Below, one piece after another: positions 37,297 to 38,973 of a DNA stretch of 38,973 bases. The translations under genes were made by a program, and so were the position numbers. The notes under the pieces were generated by a model. The model saw only the letters and a list, made by a program, of their open reading frames with translations. It was not told the DNA's origin and did no database searches. This stretch comes from Halorhodospira halophila (lineage in GTDB: Bacteria > Pseudomonadota > Gammaproteobacteria > Nitrococcales > Halorhodospiraceae), in contig NZ_NHSN01000030.1 of the NCBI RefSeq assembly GCF_016653405.1, forward strand, positions 1 to 38,973, given 5' to 3'. Every line of letters begins with the position of its first letter. Position 1 is the stretch's first letter.

Positions 37297-37560
37297 ATGA
37301 AGAAAGACATCCATCCCGAGTACCGCGAAGTCGTTTTCCAGGACATCTCGACGGACTTTTCCTTCCTGACCCGCTCCACGGTCCAGACCGACGAGACCAT
37401 CACCTGGCAGGACGGCAACGATTACCCGCTGGTCAAGATCGAGGTCTCCAGCCGGAGCCATCCGTTCTTCACCGGCAAGCAGCGTGTGGTCCATTCTGGT
37501 GGGCAGGTCGACCGCTTCCGCAAGCGCTTCGGCATGACCCGGGGCAGCTCCAGCCAGTAA
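37297..37560 (+). CDS. rpmE2: Ribosomal protein L31, type B (zinc-free)
   Basis: 87-aa L31 of the B type ([41 protein letters not shown]-like [11 protein letters not shown]). It has no cysteines, so it does not use zinc, unlike the CxxC type A protein. Start follows GCAGAGGGTCACC. It has a good promoter and lies 51 bases before gltA, so the two may be partly co-transcribed. Confidence 0.95.
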   Translation: MKKDIHPEYREVVFQDISTDFSFLTRSTVQTDETITWQDGNDYPLVKIEVSSRSHPFFTGKQRVVHSGGQVDRFRKRFGMTRGSSSQ

Positions 37561-37611
37561 CCCCCGGACTGCGCCGAGCGCGGTTATCCAGGGCAGCAGC
37601 GGAGGGGCATC

Positions 37612-38916
37612 ATGACGTCGAAAACCGTCACCGTCACCGACAACACCACCGGCCACAGTGTCGAGATGCCCATCCGCGAGGGAACGCACGGGCCGGCCGT
37701 CGTCGATATCCAGAACCTGTACAAAGAGTTTGGATACTTCACCTACGATGCCGGCTTCACCTCGACGGCGAGCTGTCGCAGCGACATCACGTTCATCGAC
37801 GGCGAGAACGGGGTGCTCCTCTACCGCGGCTACCCCATTGAGGATCTGGCCGAGAACAGCAACTTCCTCGAGGTCTCCTACCTGCTGCTCCACGGTGAGC
37901 TGCCCACCAAGGATGAGCTGGACCAGTTCAACCGGGCGGTGACCGAGCACGCTATGATCAACGAGTCGTTGAAGGACTTCTTCGACGGCTTCCACTACAA
38001 CGCGCACCCCATGGCCATGCTCACCGGCGTGGTGGCATCGCTGTCGGCCTTCTACCACGACGCCATCAAGCTCGGGGACCCGCGCAACCGGATGCTCACC
38101 TGCCACCGCGTGCTGGCCAAGATGCCCACCATCGCCGCCGCGGCCTACAAGCACATGGCGGGCGAGCCCTTCGTCTACCCGCTCAACCGGCTCTACTACA
38201 CCGAGAACCTGCTCAACATGCTGTTCTCGCGCCCCACGGAGCCGTACGAGATCAATCCGATCCACGCGCGGGCGCTGGATCAGCTGCTGATCCTCCACGC
38301 TGATCACGAGCAGAACGCGTCGACCTCCACGGTCCGCCTGGCCAGCTCCACCGGCACCAACCCGTTCGCCTCCATCGCCTGCGGCTGCGCCGCCCTGTGG
38401 GGCCCCGCCCACGGTGGCGCCAACGAGGCGGTGCTGAACATGCTCCACGAGATCGGCGACATCAGCCAGGTGCCGAAGTACATCGAAAAGGCCAAGGACA
38501 AGGATGACCCGTTCCGCCTGATGGGCTTCGGGCACCGGGTCTACAAGAATTTCGACCCGCGGGCGCGGATCATCCGCAAGACCTGCCACGAGGTCCTCAA
38601 CGACCTGGGCATCGAGAACGACCCGCAGCTCGAGCTGGCTATGGAGCTTGAGGAGCGGGCACTGCAGGACGACTACTTCGTCGAGCGCAAGCTCTACCCG
38701 AACGTGGATTTCTACTCGGGCATCATCTATCGGGCTCTGAGCATCCCCACCGACTTCTTTACGGTGATGTTCGCCCTCGGCCGGACGCCGGGCTGGCTGG
38801 CCCAGTGGAACGAGATGGTCGCCGATCCGGAGCAGCGCATCGGGCGACCGCGACAGCTCTACACCGGCGCAGCGCGGCGAGATTACGTCCCCATCGATCA
38901 GCGCCGGAAGGATTGA
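37612..38916 (+). CDS. gltA: Citrate synthase (type II, hexameric)
   Basis: 434-aa citrate synthase, first step of the TCA and glyoxylate cycles. The catalytic residues are H267 (GPAHGGANE), H308 (FGHRVYK) and D366 (NVDFYSG); the binding histidine region [11 protein letters not shown] is present. The N-terminal beta-rich domain (about 1-55) and length are of the Gram-negative, NADH-sensitive type. GCGGAGGGGCATC precedes the ATG. No promoter of its own is obvious in the 51-base gap after rpmE2. Confidence 0.97.
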   Translation: MTSKTVTVTDNTTGHSVEMPIREGTHGPAVVDIQNLYKEFGYFTYDAGFTSTASCRSDITFIDGENGVLLYRGYPIEDLAENSNFLEVSYLLLHGELPTKDELDQFNRAVTEHAMINESLKDFFDGFHYNAHPMAMLTGVVASLSAFYHDAIKLGDPRNRMLTCHRVLAKMPTIAAAAYKHMAGEPFVYPLNRLYYTENLLNMLFSRPTEPYEINPIHARALDQLLILHADHEQNASTSTVRLASSTGTNPFASIACGCAALWGPAHGGANEAVLNMLHEIGDISQVPKYIEKAKDKDDPFRLMGFGHRVYKNFDPRARIIRKTCHEVLNDLGIENDPQLELAMELEERALQDDYFVERKLYPNVDFYSGIIYRALSIPTDFFTVMFALGRTPGWLAQWNEMVADPEQRIGRPRQLYTGAARRDYVPIDQRRKD

Positions 38917-38924
38917 GCTCGACC

Positions 38925-38953
38925 CCCGTTGCCCCGCCACCGGCGGCAACGGG
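38925..38953 (+). terminator. Hairpin after gltA
   Basis: CCCGTTGCC and GGCAACGGG form a perfect 9-bp stem with an 11-base loop, starting 8 bases after the gltA stop. A T-run does not follow within the window. Confidence 0.5.
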
Positions 38954-38973
38954 CGGCCCCCCGCCCCCTTACT

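Overview
This is a gene-dense, very GC-rich chromosomal window from a gammaproteobacterium. The core genes (bamD, rluD, pgeF, clpB, glnB, sucCD, gltA, the UbiH-like hydroxylase) are of gammaproteobacterial type. The combination of kaiC-kaiB, a short hybrid-cluster protein and a protein-only RNase P of the HARP type points to a halophilic or phototrophic member of the Ectothiorhodospiraceae. Halorhodospira is my best guess; this is inference from gene content, not a database match. I see no tRNA, rRNA, CRISPR array, prophage or complete insertion sequence.

Left third (1-11.6 kb). A TonB-dependent receptor lies behind a Fur-like box and is followed by a secreted protein cut off by the window edge. 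Next come a nitrosative-stress pair (a short hcp and an nsrR with all expected Fe-S ligands), an unrecognised 167-aa gene, and a forward UbiH-family hydroxylase. The reverse-strand group fmdB-like / kaiC / kaiB / aspS follows, with a terminator between fmdB and kaiC and a separate promoter for aspS. A lytic-transglycosylase-like lipoprotein closes this part.

Middle (11.6-24.2 kb). An SDR oxidoreductase converges on clpB. A sigma32-type promoter in front of clpB overlaps the stop codon of the upstream diguanylate cyclase gene. The cluster rluD-pgeF-REC/REC/GGDEF is tightly packed and diverges from bamD. A second packed cluster, sucC-sucD-nadE-glnB, joins a TCA step, NAD synthesis and the P-II nitrogen/energy sensor. 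A small PP0621-like membrane protein converges on a type IV pilin gene.

Right third (24.2-39 kb). A HARP-type RNase P gene overlaps, tail to tail, a RAYT-family transposase-like gene that has lost apparent catalytic residues. Then come tex and an unusual 1788-aa tandem UvrA, in which the second ATPase module of the first half lacks its Walker A block. Malate synthase G, a DUF1499 membrane protein, a stand-alone MgtE-N-like helical protein with a possible 26-aa leader ORF, zinc-free ribosomal protein L31 and citrate synthase complete the window. Together sucCD, glcB and gltA give it a strong central-carbon content.

The most interesting items are the HARP gene with its overlapping degenerate RAYT, the asymmetric tandem UvrA, the kaiCB pair set between fmdB and aspS, the short Hcp next to NsrR, and several promoter architectures (palindrome around a -10 box, leaderless rluD, tiny leader ORF).
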